Below, in pieces: positions 53,118-61,379 of a DNA stretch of 64,000 nucleotides. Source of the DNA: Leifsonia soli (GTDB lineage: Bacteria > Actinomycetota > Actinomycetes > Actinomycetales > Microbacteriaceae); contig NZ_JACCBJ010000001.1 of assembly GCF_013408745.1 (NCBI RefSeq), positions 1,860,001-1,924,000 on the forward strand. The letters are read 5' to 3'. The notes beneath the pieces were generated by a model, which was given only the letters and a program-made list of their open reading frames with translations, did not search any database and was not told the DNA's origin. Made by a program: the position numbers and the translations under genes. Numbering within the stretch: position 1 is the first letter of the stretch; the number at the start of each line of letters is the position of its first letter.

Positions 53118-54395
53118 TCACGCCACGCCGGTCACCCGCGTCCGCTCCAGCACGTAGCCGACGGCGACCGCCCCGGCGATGCACAGCATCACCGGGACGA
53201 GGAGGTCGGGACCCTGGCCGGTGAACTCCATCGTCAGCAACAGGCCCGTCACCGGGGCGCGCATCGTGACGGCGAGGAAGGCGGCGGCGGCGATCAGCGC
53301 GAAGGCCGGCAGCTCGGCGCCCGGCCAGAGGAGGTTCCACGCGGCGCCGCCCGCGAGCCCCAGTCCGGCGCCGATGGCCAGAGACGGGGTCAGCGTGCCG
53401 CCCGCCGCCCCCGCGCCGATCGTGCCGAGGGTCGCCGCCGCCTTGACGACGGTGGTGAGCAGGATGAGCAGCACCGGCAGCGCCGCCGCGAACGCGAGCT
53501 GGCCGAGCGCACGCCCGTTGCCGAGGATTGCGGGCAGCCAGAGCGCCGCCACCCCGACCGCGAGGAACGTCAGCGGCATCACGATGAGGATGCCCCACGA
53601 GCGCGGGCGGTGAGCCTGGGCGAAGCGCGCGGCACGCACGAAACCGACCGCCGCGCATCCGATCAGCGGCCCGGCGAGCACGGACCAGACCACGATCGTC
53701 GGGCTCAGGTGCAGCTCGGGAAGGACGTACAGCGGGTTCGCCGGCACCCAGATGCGCGCGACGAGCGCCGCGATCGCTGAGGCCGCGAAGGCGGGCAGCA
53801 CCGTGGCGAAGCTGATCTCGGCCAGCAGGATCTCGACGGCGAAGACCGCTCCGCCGAAGGGGACGTTGTAGACGGCCGCGAGCCCCGCCCCGGCGCCGCA
53901 CGCGACGAGGATGCGCCGCTCGCGCGCCGAGAGTCCCGCCCGCTCGGCGAGCCATCCCGCCCAGAGCGCTCCGACCTCCCGCGGCGCGACCTCCCGGCCG
54001 ATGGAGGCGCCGAGGCCGACGATGACCACCTGCAGCCCCGCGTTCAGGAGCGTCACGACCGGCGGCATTCTGCGGCCGTTCACCGACTGCTCCACGGAGA
54101 CCACCGCGTGGGCCGGTGACCGCTGCCCCCAGCGGCGGAGAGCCCACCAGCCGACGGCGCCCACGACTCCGGCGACGGCGAGCGCCACGACCCGGTTGAC
54201 CGGGGGCGCGTTCAGCAGCCCCTCGAAGAAGTCGCCTTCGGAGTAGCCGAAGGCGAAGTGCTGGAGGGCGTGCAGGCCCAGGGAGACGAGGCCGCCGCCG
54301 ATGCCCGCCCCGACGCCGACCAGCGCCGTGACGACGACGAGCCGGACGATCCAGCGCGGCGTCGCGGAACCGGTCGCGGATCGGGCGGGAGGCAC
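53118..54395 (-). CDS. CLC-family chloride channel/transporter
   Basis: A 425-aa voltage-gated ClC-type protein with about ten membrane segments. Recognisable selectivity-filter regions are GLGASIGREVAPREVGALWAG (the GREGP-type motif, here GREVAP), VYNVPFGGAVFAVEILL, and GTIGAGAAGGTLTPSLAIGA. The GREGP proline/glycine pattern is altered to GREVAP, as in some actinobacterial ClcB-like proteins, so ion selectivity is uncertain. There is no CBS domain. GTG at 54395. The last 19 codons are duplicated at 46172-46229. Confidence 0.9.
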   Translation of the reverse strand: MPPARSATGSATPRWIVRLVVVTALVGVGAGIGGGLVSLGLHALQHFAFGYSEGDFFEGLLNAPPVNRVVALAVAGVVGAVGWWALRRWGQRSPAHAVVSVEQSVNGRRMPPVVTLLNAGLQVVIVGLGASIGREVAPREVGALWAGWLAERAGLSARERRILVACGAGAGLAAVYNVPFGGAVFAVEILLAEISFATVLPAFAASAIAALVARIWVPANPLYVLPELHLSPTIVVWSVLAGPLIGCAAVGFVRAARFAQAHRPRSWGILIVMPLTFLAVGVAALWLPAILGNGRALGQLAFAAALPVLLILLTTVVKAAATLGTIGAGAAGGTLTPSLAIGAGLGLAGGAAWNLLWPGAELPAFALIAAAAFLAVTMRAPVTGLLLTMEFTGQGPDLLVPVMLCIAGAVAVGYVLERTRVTGVA

Positions 54396-54485
54396 GGAAC
54401 CCAGCGTATCCGGACTGCTTCGCAGGCAGCGACCCGCAGGAATCGTGCAACGAACTGTTCACCCGTCGGCTCTAGCGTTACGCCT

Positions 54486-55022
54486 GTGACCCTCTCGCGC
54501 CAGAGCGGACCCGACGTCGAGGCGGACGTGGACGCGGCCGTCCTCCCCGCGCAGCCCCGGCTGCTGGCACGGGCCGTTCGACTCTGGCCGGGAGCGGCCG
54601 CTCTCACGCTGGGGTGCGTCGCGGCCGTCGCGATGCTCGCCATCGCGGCGGGTTCCGAGTTCCCCCTCTTCTCCGAGGCGTCGGCCGAGCGCGGCCGCGA
54701 CTGCACGGCCGTCCGGAGCGCGCGGCATGCCCTCGACGCCGCGCTGGATGCGCACGTCGCGGCGCTCGGCGCGCATCCTGTGGAAGCCGGCACGGCCATC
54801 CAGGAGGCGGTGACGTCGTTCCGCGCGGCCACCAGCGACATCGCGACGGATGCGGTGGCGCGTGCCCTCGCCCCGGTGGACCGCAGCCTGGAGGGCCTGC
54901 AGGGCGCCGTCGACGGGGAGGCCTTCGCCGACGACCCGCGGCGGGCGGTCGCCGACGCGAATGCGGCCGTGGCGGAGCTGCGATCGGGCTGGTCCGGGCC
55001 GCTCGCGCGCGTCTGCCAGTGA
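54486..55022 (+). CDS. hypothetical membrane-anchored helical protein
   Basis: A 178-aa protein: a charged cytoplasmic N-terminus, one membrane helix (LWPGAAALTLGCVAAVAMLAIAAG) and an Ala-rich extracytoplasmic helical domain with two Cys (RDCTAVRSA near residue 72 and VCQ at the end) that could pair. GTG at 54486 has no Shine-Dalgarno sequence and TAGCGT lies just upstream, so it may be leaderless. No family recognised. Confidence 0.65.
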   Translation: MTLSRQSGPDVEADVDAAVLPAQPRLLARAVRLWPGAAALTLGCVAAVAMLAIAAGSEFPLFSEASAERGRDCTAVRSARHALDAALDAHVAALGAHPVEAGTAIQEAVTSFRAATSDIATDAVARALAPVDRSLEGLQGAVDGEAFADDPRRAVADANAAVAELRSGWSGPLARVCQ

Positions 55023-55036
55023 ACGCGACCGTCGGT

Positions 55037-55112
55037 GAGAACCCCGACCGCCGGCGAGAACCCCGACCGCCGGCGAGAACCCCGACCGCCGGCGAGAACC
55101 CCGACAGCCGGC
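55037..55112. repeat. 4 x 19-bp tandem repeat
   Basis: Four head-to-tail copies of GAGAACCCCGACCGCCGGC, three identical and the last with one substitution (ACCGCC to ACAGCC). The array lies between two convergent stop codons (55022 and 55116). It may be a minisatellite-like, variable-number locus. Confidence 0.92.
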
Positions 55113-55115
55113 GGG

Positions 55116-55718
55116 TCAGCCGGCGACCAGCGCCCCCACGGTGAGCAGCGTCACGGAGTCCTTCGTGCACGCGGTCACGTTCGCATCCTTCACGAACAGC
55201 GACTCGGTCGAGCCCGGCGGGTACACGCGGAAGCCGTCCGCCTGCTTCGGCTGGCAGTCGGCCTCGGGGTAGTTCAGCGCCTGAGTGATGCGCAGCGGCG
55301 CCTGCGCGGTCCCGCCCGGCTGCAGCACCACGGTGGGATGCGGCTTGCTGCGGTCGAACTCGGCCGCGGCTCCGAGCTGCGTACCGTTCCCGTCCCCGAC
55401 GAACGACACGCCCGGCCAGCCCTGCAGCGAGCATTCGCCGGAGCCGTTGTTGGTGAGCACGAGCGTCACCTCCACGCTACCGGCCGCCCCTCCGCCGCCC
55501 CGCCCGATGGTCCCCGACAGGTCGCCGGTGTCGCACTGGCCGTCGATGGGCGTCGCGGTCGTGGTCGCGGTGGAGGTCGGACGCGGTGTCGTCGTCGTGG
55601 ATGCGGAGGGCGATCCGGTCGGCGACGGGCTCGGCGTGGCACATCCCGCCAGGGCGAGAGCGAAGGTGACGGCGACGGCGCTCGCGGAGGCGGCGCGGAG
55701 AGTCCTGTTCCCGGTCAT
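55116..55718 (-). CDS. DUF4232 domain lipoprotein
   Basis: A 200-aa lipoprotein. ATG at 55718 gives a signal peptide with lipobox ALAGC (Cys near residue 26), then a Ser/Thr/Pro-rich linker and a DUF4232 domain starting CDTGDLSGTIGRGG with NNGSGECSLQGWPGVSFVG and four conserved Cys. DUF4232 domains are common on actinobacterial cell surfaces, with no established role. Confidence 0.87.
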   Translation of the reverse strand: MTGNRTLRAASASAVAVTFALALAGCATPSPSPTGSPSASTTTTPRPTSTATTTATPIDGQCDTGDLSGTIGRGGGGAAGSVEVTLVLTNNGSGECSLQGWPGVSFVGDGNGTQLGAAAEFDRSKPHPTVVLQPGGTAQAPLRITQALNYPEADCQPKQADGFRVYPPGSTESLFVKDANVTACTKDSVTLLTVGALVAG

Positions 55719-55824
55719 GAGCCCATCCAAGCGGTGCGCGGCGCGAGAACCGGCGGGACCCGCCGATAGCCGCCGACGGAATGCGCCCGACTGCTCCGGA
55801 GGGGCGTGCTGGCAGGATGGACGC

Positions 55825-56919
55825 ATGAAAGCGATCGGCTCCTGGCTCGCACGATGGTGGACGATCGGGGTGCCGGCGATCGGCGTCGTGGTCCTCGTGG
55901 CGTTCTGGGCGGTGGAGCTGAACGGTGTCGCCGTCGCGATCATCGCCGTCGTCCTGGCCGGGACGGTGCTGGCCGCCGTGCAGCACGCGGAGGTGGTGGC
56001 CCACCGGGTCGGGGAGCCGTTCGGATCGCTGGTGCTCGCCGTCGCCGTGACGATCATCGAGGTGGCGCTGATCGTGACGCTGATGACCACCGGCAAGGAC
56101 TCGCCGGAGCTCGCCCGCGACACGGTCTTCTCCGCCGTGATGATCACCATGAACGGCATCGTCGGGCTGTCCCTGCTGCTGAGCGCATCCCGCCGCGAAT
56201 CCACGGCGTTCAACGCGCAGGGCAGCGGAGCCGCTCTGGCGACCGTGACCGCTCTCGCCACCCTGACGCTGGTGCTGCCGAGCTTCACGTCGACGCCCGG
56301 TCCGGTGTTCTCCGGGCCGCAGCTGGTGTTCGCGGCGATCGCCTCTCTGGCCCTCTACGGGATGTTCGTCTTCACCCAGACCGTGGCGCACCGCGACTTC
56401 TTCCTCCCTGTCGGCCGGAAAGGCCAACCGTTGACCGAGGACGACCACGCCGAGGCGCCCTCCAAGCGTGCGGCACTGATCAGCCTCGGGCTGCTGCTCG
56501 TGTCGCTGGTCGCGGTCGTCGGGCTGGCCAAGCTGGAGTCGACGCCGATCGAGCGGGCGGTGACCGCGATCGGGCTGCCGCAGTCGTTCGTCGGTGTCGT
56601 CATCGCGCTGCTCGTGCTGCTGCCGGAGGGCATCGCGGCGGCCAAGGCGGCCTCCCTCAACCGCACGCAGACCAGCCTGAACCTCGCACTGGGGTCGGCC
56701 ATGGCGAGCATCGGGCTCACGATCCCGGCGATCGCGGTCGCGTCGATCTGGCTGCCCGGCGCCCTGCACCTCGGGCTCGGGTCGAGCCAGATCGTGCTGC
56801 TGGTGCTGACGGTGCTCGTCAGCATCCTCACCATCGTGCAGGGACGCGCGGTGCGGCTGCAGGGCGGCATCCACCTGGTGCTGTTCGCGGCGTTCATCTT
56901 CCTGTCGATCGCGCCGTAG
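55825..56919 (+). CDS. ChaA-type calcium/cation:proton antiporter
   Basis: A 364-aa membrane protein with about eleven helices in two inverted halves. The alpha-repeat signatures of the CaCA superfamily are present: LAVAVTIIEVALIVTLM with the ion-binding Glu in the first half and VVIALLVLLPEGIAAAKAA with LPEG in the second. It would export calcium or sodium in exchange for protons. ATG at 55825 follows GGCAGGATGG. Monocistronic. Confidence 0.88.
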   Translation: MKAIGSWLARWWTIGVPAIGVVVLVAFWAVELNGVAVAIIAVVLAGTVLAAVQHAEVVAHRVGEPFGSLVLAVAVTIIEVALIVTLMTTGKDSPELARDTVFSAVMITMNGIVGLSLLLSASRRESTAFNAQGSGAALATVTALATLTLVLPSFTSTPGPVFSGPQLVFAAIASLALYGMFVFTQTVAHRDFFLPVGRKGQPLTEDDHAEAPSKRAALISLGLLLVSLVAVVGLAKLESTPIERAVTAIGLPQSFVGVVIALLVLLPEGIAAAKAASLNRTQTSLNLALGSAMASIGLTIPAIAVASIWLPGALHLGLGSSQIVLLVLTVLVSILTIVQGRAVRLQGGIHLVLFAAFIFLSIAP

Positions 56920-56931
56920 CCCGGCGGCCCA

Positions 56932-56986
56932 CACTCGTGCCGAATGTGCGGTGTGACGGCGTCAAAGCGCACATTCGGCACGAATG
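56932..56986. repeat. palindrome between convergent chaA-like and tetR genes
   Basis: Two 19-nt arms (56932-56950 and 56968-56986), complementary except at one position, surround a 17-nt loop. The core reads CGTGCCGAATGTGCG. It occupies the whole space between two convergent stop codons, like the palindromes at 10.2 and 63.4 kb, and probably ends transcription from both sides. Confidence 0.8.
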
Positions 56987-56994
56987 GCGGGGAG

Positions 56995-57570
56995 TCAGGC
57001 GGCGGTCGCGGCGTCGAAGAGCTGGGCGGCGGCGAGGCGCGCGGCGTCGGGCGTTCCGCCGCGCATGGCGGCGCTCGCTGAGGCGCCGTCGAACAGCAGG
57101 GTCAGCTGGATGGCGAGGGTGCGGGGGTCAGCGGCTCCGGCCTCCGCGGCCTGACGCTCGAAGTAGGCGGTCAGCCTGTCCTTGAACCCGCGGGCGACGA
57201 CCGCGGCGGGATGCTCGCGGTCGCGCAGCTCGGTCGCCACGTTGACGAAGGGGCAGCCGTAGAAGTCGCTCGCCTGCGCAGCCGCCTGCAGGGCGTCGAA
57301 GACATGCAGCACCCGATCCCGCGGGTCCCCCTCCGCATCGGACTCGAAGTACCCCGCGACGACGCTCGGCCCGTACTCCTCGAGCATCGTGGCGACGATC
57401 GCATCCTTGCCGTCGAAGTGCTGGTAGATCGAGCGCTTGGAGACCTCGGCCTCCTGCGCGAGCCGGTCCACGCCGACCGCGTTGACGCCCTCGCGCACGA
57501 ACAGGCGCGCAGCGGCGGCCAGCACGCGTTCCCGCGGCTTGGGCCTTGGGGAAACGGTGGCTGTGGACAT
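56995..57570 (-). CDS. TetR/AcrR family repressor
   Basis: A 191-aa TetR regulator. The N-terminal helix-turn-helix is RERVLAAAARLFVREGVNAV ... EVSKRSIYQHFDGKDAIVATML. The C-terminal ligand-binding part contains FYGCPFVNVATELRDREHPA, similar to TetR proteins with a reactive or ligand-lined pocket. It is divergent from an SDR gene, and an 18-bp perfect inverted repeat lies between them, so it should repress both. Confidence 0.93.
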   Translation of the reverse strand: MSTATVSPRPKPRERVLAAAARLFVREGVNAVGVDRLAQEAEVSKRSIYQHFDGKDAIVATMLEEYGPSVVAGYFESDAEGDPRDRVLHVFDALQAAAQASDFYGCPFVNVATELRDREHPAAVVARGFKDRLTAYFERQAAEAGAADPRTLAIQLTLLFDGASASAAMRGGTPDAARLAAAQLFDAATAA

Positions 57571-57600
57571 GCCTCGATCCTAATCGGGCGCTTGCAGAAT

Positions 57601-57643
57601 GTAAACCGATCTGTGTACATTGCAGGTACACAGATCGGTTTAC
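57601..57643. promoter_or_regulatory. TetR operator, perfect 18-bp inverted repeat
   Basis: GTAAACCGATCTGTGTAC (57601-57618) and its exact complement (57626-57643) are separated by 7 nt between the divergent tetR and SDR starts. TGTAC occurs at the inner ends and AAACCGATC at the outer ends. The length and symmetry fit binding of a TetR dimer pair and repression of both genes. Confidence 0.9.
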
Positions 57644-57661
57644 TTTCGGAAGGATCCTCTC

Positions 57662-58366
57662 ATGACCGACATCACCGGCCGCGTCGCCCTCGTCACCGGC
57701 GCCAATCGCGGACTCGGCGCCGCCTTCGTCGCGGCGCTCCTGGAGCGCGGTGCGACGAAGGTCTACGCCGCCGCGCGCCGACCCGAGACCATCTCCGCCG
57801 GCGACCCGCGCGTCGTCCCCCTCGCCCTCGACGTGACGGACGCCGACAGCATCCGGCGGGCGGCCGAGATCGCGACAGACGTCACGATCCTCGTCAACAA
57901 CGCGGGCATCGCCGTCAACGAGTCGCTCGTCACCGGTGACCTCGCCGAGATCCACCGCGAGTTCGACACGAACTTCTGGGGACCGGTGCTCGTCACGCGG
58001 GCGTTCGCCCCCATCCTCGAGGCGAACGGCGGAGGCGCCATCGTGAGCATGCATTCGGCGCTCAGCTGGCTCGCCTTCGGCTCCTACAGCGCCACGAAGG
58101 CGGCGCTCTGGTCGGCCAGCAACTCTGCACGTGTGGAGCTCGCTCCCGCGGGCATCCAGGTCGTCGGCGTCCACGTCGGATACGTCGACACCGACATGGC
58201 GGCGGACGCGGAGGGAGTGAAGGTCCCGCCGCGGCAGGTCGTCGACGAAGCGCTCGACACGGTGCAGGAGGGCGGCGCGGAGGCGATCGTCGGCGAGGTG
58301 GCGCAGCAGGTCAAGGCGCACCTCCACGAGGATGTGCGCGTGCTCTACCCCCAGCTGGCCAGATAG
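57662..58366 (+). CDS. short-chain dehydrogenase/reductase
   Basis: A 234-aa classical SDR. The cofactor loop is VALVTGANRGLGAAFVAALLE, followed by VTILVNNAGIAV and the catalytic SYSATKAAL (Tyr-x3-Lys) with Ser upstream in SMHSALSWLAFGSYS. Substrate unknown; induction probably depends on a ligand of the divergent TetR protein. Its end overlaps the convergent galM-like gene by 22 bp. Confidence 0.93.
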   Translation: MTDITGRVALVTGANRGLGAAFVAALLERGATKVYAAARRPETISAGDPRVVPLALDVTDADSIRRAAEIATDVTILVNNAGIAVNESLVTGDLAEIHREFDTNFWGPVLVTRAFAPILEANGGGAIVSMHSALSWLAFGSYSATKAALWSASNSARVELAPAGIQVVGVHVGYVDTDMAADAEGVKVPPRQVVDEALDTVQEGGAEAIVGEVAQQVKAHLHEDVRVLYPQLAR

Positions 58367-59280
58367 GCCTCTCCGCCGAACCCCTCCGGACGGACGCCCC
58401 AGCTCACCGACCAGGTCTCGCCCGGCTCCAGCCAGCGCAGCCCCCGGCCCGAGTTGAGGGCGTTCGCAGGGGCGGTCATCGGCTCGATCGCGAGCGCCAC
58501 TCCCCCGGGCTTGGTCGCGAACGACCGGTGCGTGAACACCTGCACGTAGCGGAACGCCTCATCGGCCCAGAGCACGACACGGCGGCCGTCGTCGGCGGCG
58601 AGGACGTGCTCCACCGGCCCGTCCGGCAGGTCGGCGAAGCCGGTGTCGAGTTCCAGTTCGCTGACCCGGCGTCCGGCCGACAGGTCGTACGGCGTTCCGG
58701 CGACCGGCGCCTCGCCCGTGACGTTGCTGCGGTCGTCCGTCTCGAACCGCGTGCGCGCCGCCACGGTGACGGTCAGCTGCTCCGCCGGGACGTCCGCGAT
58801 GCGGAGGTAGGGATGCGCGCCGACGGCCACCGGTGCGGCGCTTTCCCCCGCATTGCTGATCGTGTGGGTGACCTGCAGCCCCTCGGTGTGCAGCTCGTGC
58901 GTCACCGTGGTGTCGAGGAGGAACGGATACCCCGGCTCGGGGTAGACGGTCGCGGCCTGCGTGACCATAGAGTCGGAGCGATCGACCAGCTCGTACGGAC
59001 GACGTCGCAGCAGGCCGTGGATGGCGTTCCGCTTCGCCGGTTCGGTCAGGTCGAGCTGCCGCGCCTCCCCGCCGAGCTCCCACCGGCCGTCGGCGACGCG
59101 GTTGGGCCAGGGCACCAGGACGATCCCGCACGCGGAGGGCGGCTGCTCCCCGACCGGATACGGCTCGGTGAGGTCGGATTCCGCGAAGCGGAGCGAGCGG
59201 ATGCCCGCTCCCACCTGCACGATGGTGGCGCTCAGATCGCCGAAGTCGAGTTCGTACTGTTCACCGGTGGCGGGTCGCAT
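58345..59280 (-). CDS. aldose 1-epimerase family protein (GalM-like)
   Basis: A 311-aa mutarotase-fold protein. Conserved residues are visible in LVPWPNRVADGRWEL, NAIHGLLRRRPYELVDRS (first His), VAVGAHPYLRIA (second His) and ALAIEPMTAPANALNSG (catalytic Glu). It would interconvert alpha and beta anomers of galactose or glucose. It sits beside a DeoR repressor and galT-galK, which fits a role at the entry to galactose use. Confidence 0.9.
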   Translation of the reverse strand: MRPATGEQYELDFGDLSATIVQVGAGIRSLRFAESDLTEPYPVGEQPPSACGIVLVPWPNRVADGRWELGGEARQLDLTEPAKRNAIHGLLRRRPYELVDRSDSMVTQAATVYPEPGYPFLLDTTVTHELHTEGLQVTHTISNAGESAAPVAVGAHPYLRIADVPAEQLTVTVAARTRFETDDRSNVTGEAPVAGTPYDLSAGRRVSELELDTGFADLPDGPVEHVLAADDGRRVVLWADEAFRYVQVFTHRSFATKPGGVALAIEPMTAPANALNSGRGLRWLEPGETWSVSWGVRPEGFGGEAYLASWG

Positions 59281-59296
59281 GGCACAAGATTAGGCC

Positions 59297-60082
59297 TCAG
59301 GCGACGATCACCGGGAGCCCCGCATCCCGCAGGGCCGCCACCTCGGGCAGGGGCGCGGACTCCCCCGTGATCAGCTCGGCGACCTCGTCAACCGCGGCGA
59401 TCCGGCCGAGGTGCGTCCTGCCCAGCTTGCTGCCGTCGGCGACCACGACGGCGCGCTCGGCCGATCCGACCATGACGCGCTTGAGGTCGGCCTCCGGCAG
59501 GTTGACGTTGGTGACGCCTCCGACGGGGTGGACGCCGGTGCAGCCGATGAAGGCGATGTCGGCATGGATGCGACCCAGCAGCGCGGCGGCCAGGGGCTCC
59601 ACGAGCGAGTGCTGCAGCGGCCGCAGCGTTCCTCCGGTGACGACGACCTCGAACCGCGGGATCGCCCGCTCCAGCTCGAGGGCGATCGTGAGCCCGTTGG
59701 TGATCACGGTCACGTTCTCGAGGTCGTCGCGCTCGACCAGGGCGCGGGCGATCGCGGCGGTCGTCGTGCCGACATCGAGCAGCACGCTGCTGCCGGAGGC
59801 GACCATCGCGGCCGCGGCCTGAGCGATCCGGCGCTTCTCGTCAGCCGACGACTCCAAGGCCTCCTCGAAGCTCGGCTCCCGCATCCCCGCCGTCCGCAGC
59901 ACGGCACCGCCGTGGACCCGCCGGATGCTCTGCTCGCGATCGAGCGCGTCGAGGTCGCTCCGGACGGTGACGTCGGAGACCTGGAACGCCTCGCTCAGAT
60001 CCGACACCCGGGCGAAGCCGGCACGCCCGATCAGCTCGAGCATCCGTTCGCGCCGGAGCGCCGCGGGGAGGGCTTCGCTCAT
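59297..60082 (-). CDS. DeoR/GlpR-family repressor of the galactose genes
   Basis: A 261-aa DeoR-type regulator. The N-terminal winged helix reads RRERMLELIGRAGFARVSDLSEAFQVSDVTVRSDLDAL; the C-terminal sugar-phosphate-sensing domain has LLDVGTTTAAIARAL and FIGCTGVHPVGGVTN. ATG at 60082 is chosen because it gives the standard DeoR N-terminus; the upstream extension would run through the operator region. It is divergent from galT-galK, and a CTTTCG-4 nt-CGAAAG palindrome lies between, so it probably represses galTK in the absence of a galactose-derived phosphate. Confidence 0.92.
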   Translation of the reverse strand: MSEALPAALRRERMLELIGRAGFARVSDLSEAFQVSDVTVRSDLDALDREQSIRRVHGGAVLRTAGMREPSFEEALESSADEKRRIAQAAAAMVASGSSVLLDVGTTTAAIARALVERDDLENVTVITNGLTIALELERAIPRFEVVVTGGTLRPLQHSLVEPLAAALLGRIHADIAFIGCTGVHPVGGVTNVNLPEADLKRVMVGSAERAVVVADGSKLGRTHLGRIAAVDEVAELITGESAPLPEVAALRDAGLPVIVA

Positions 60083-60142
60083 ACGCCCATGCTGGAACGC
60101 TTGCGATTGCTTGTCAATACGAAAGAAGAGACGGTATTCTCG

Positions 60143-60158
60143 CTTTCGCAATCGAAAG
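60143..60158. promoter_or_regulatory. putative DeoR operator overlapping the galT ribosome-binding site
   Basis: CTTTCGCAATCGAAAG is a perfect palindrome (6-bp arms, 4-nt centre) ending 6 nt before the galT ATG, so its right arm is also the Shine-Dalgarno sequence GAAAGGA. A further CGAAAG half-site occurs at 60120-60125. DeoR-family sites often carry CGAAAG repeats. Repressor bound here would block galT transcription directly. Confidence 0.65.
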
Positions 60159-60164
60159 GATGGC

Positions 60165-61379
60165 ATGGCCTCGATCACGAAGCGTCCCACCCGTCTCTCC
60201 GACGGCCGGGACCTCATCTACTACGACGACGCCGACACGACGCTCGGCGCGGAGCGCAAGCCCGACCTGCGCGAGCCGGCACCCCGTCCGGCCACCGCGA
60301 CGATGCGGCAGGACCCGCTCACCGGCGAGTGGGTGTCCATCGCGGCCGCACGCCAGAACCGGGTGATGCTCCCTCCGGCCGAGCTCGACCCGCTCGCCCC
60401 GGCCACTCCATCCAACCCGTCCGAGATCCCGGACCTCTACGACGTCGCCGTCTTCGAGAACAAGTCGCCGTCGTTCGGTCCGCTCCTCGTCGACGACAAC
60501 GCCCCCGAGGGGCTCGACGATCTCGCGCGGGTGGGGCTCGGCCGCACCCGCACCTCCGTCGGCCGCTGCGAAGTCGTCTGCTTCAGCCCGGCGACCGCCG
60601 GCTCCTTCGGAAGCCTCAGCCCGTCACGTGCGCGGACCGTCATCGAGGCCTGGGCGGACCGCACCACCGAGCTCTCCGCGCTGCCCGGCGTGCGCCAGGT
60701 GTTCCCGTTCGAGAACCGCGGAGAGGCGATCGGCGTCACGCTGCACCACCCGCACGGGCAGATCTACGCCTACCCCTACATCACGCCGCGGACGACGGCC
60801 CTGATCCGCTCGCTCGACGCGTACGGGCCGACGCTGTTCCCCGACCTCCTGGAGCGCGAGCGCGCCTCCGAGCGCGTGGTGCTCGCCGGAGAGCACTGGA
60901 CCGCCTACGTGCCCTTCGCCGCACGCTGGCCGATCGAGATCCACGTGCTTCCGCACCGCCACGTCGCCGACATCGCGGAGACGAACGCCGCGGAGCGGGA
61001 CGAGCTGGCCACCCTCTACCTGCGGGTGCTGCGCGGGGTGGATGCGCTCTACGACACCCCCACCCCGTACATCGCCGCCTGGCACCAGGCGCCCGTCGGC
61101 GTGCGGCGGGACGAGATCCGCCTCATGCTGCAGCTGACCTCGCCCCGCCGCGGCGCGGATAAGCTGAAGTTCCTGGCCGGCTCGGAGTCGGCCATGGGCG
61201 CCTGGGTGGGCGACATCCCTCCCGAGCAGGCGGCCGCGGCTCTCCGCGACGCCGTCGCCCGCGCCGACCGCGACAACCCGGTCGGCGATCTGCCGGTCTC
61301 CGTGACCGGGCTCGTCACCGGGCCCGTCGTGGCCCCGGCGGGCACCGCATCCCCTTCCGACCGAGAGGCTGACCGATGA
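60165..61379 (+). CDS. galT: galactose-1-phosphate uridylyltransferase
   Basis: A 404-aa GalT of the Leloir pathway, exchanging UMP between UDP-glucose and galactose-1-phosphate. The active-site His-Pro-His lies at residues 195-197 in VTLHHPHGQIYAYPY; FENRGEAIGV and EIHVLPHRHVADI complete the pocket. ATG at 60165 follows GAAAGGA. It overlaps galK by 4 nt (ATGA). No galE lies in the cluster. Confidence 0.95.
   Translation: MASITKRPTRLSDGRDLIYYDDADTTLGAERKPDLREPAPRPATATMRQDPLTGEWVSIAAARQNRVMLPPAELDPLAPATPSNPSEIPDLYDVAVFENKSPSFGPLLVDDNAPEGLDDLARVGLGRTRTSVGRCEVVCFSPATAGSFGSLSPSRARTVIEAWADRTTELSALPGVRQVFPFENRGEAIGVTLHHPHGQIYAYPYITPRTTALIRSLDAYGPTLFPDLLERERASERVVLAGEHWTAYVPFAARWPIEIHVLPHRHVADIAETNAAERDELATLYLRVLRGVDALYDTPTPYIAAWHQAPVGVRRDEIRLMLQLTSPRRGADKLKFLAGSESAMGAWVGDIPPEQAAAALRDAVARADRDNPVGDLPVSVTGLVTGPVVAPAGTASPSDREADR

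Noticed and set aside
58345..58366. 22-bp overlap of the SDR and galM-like genes as a possible misannotation
   Set aside because: Both proteins have full-length, family-typical ends; short convergent overlaps are common in compact genomes.
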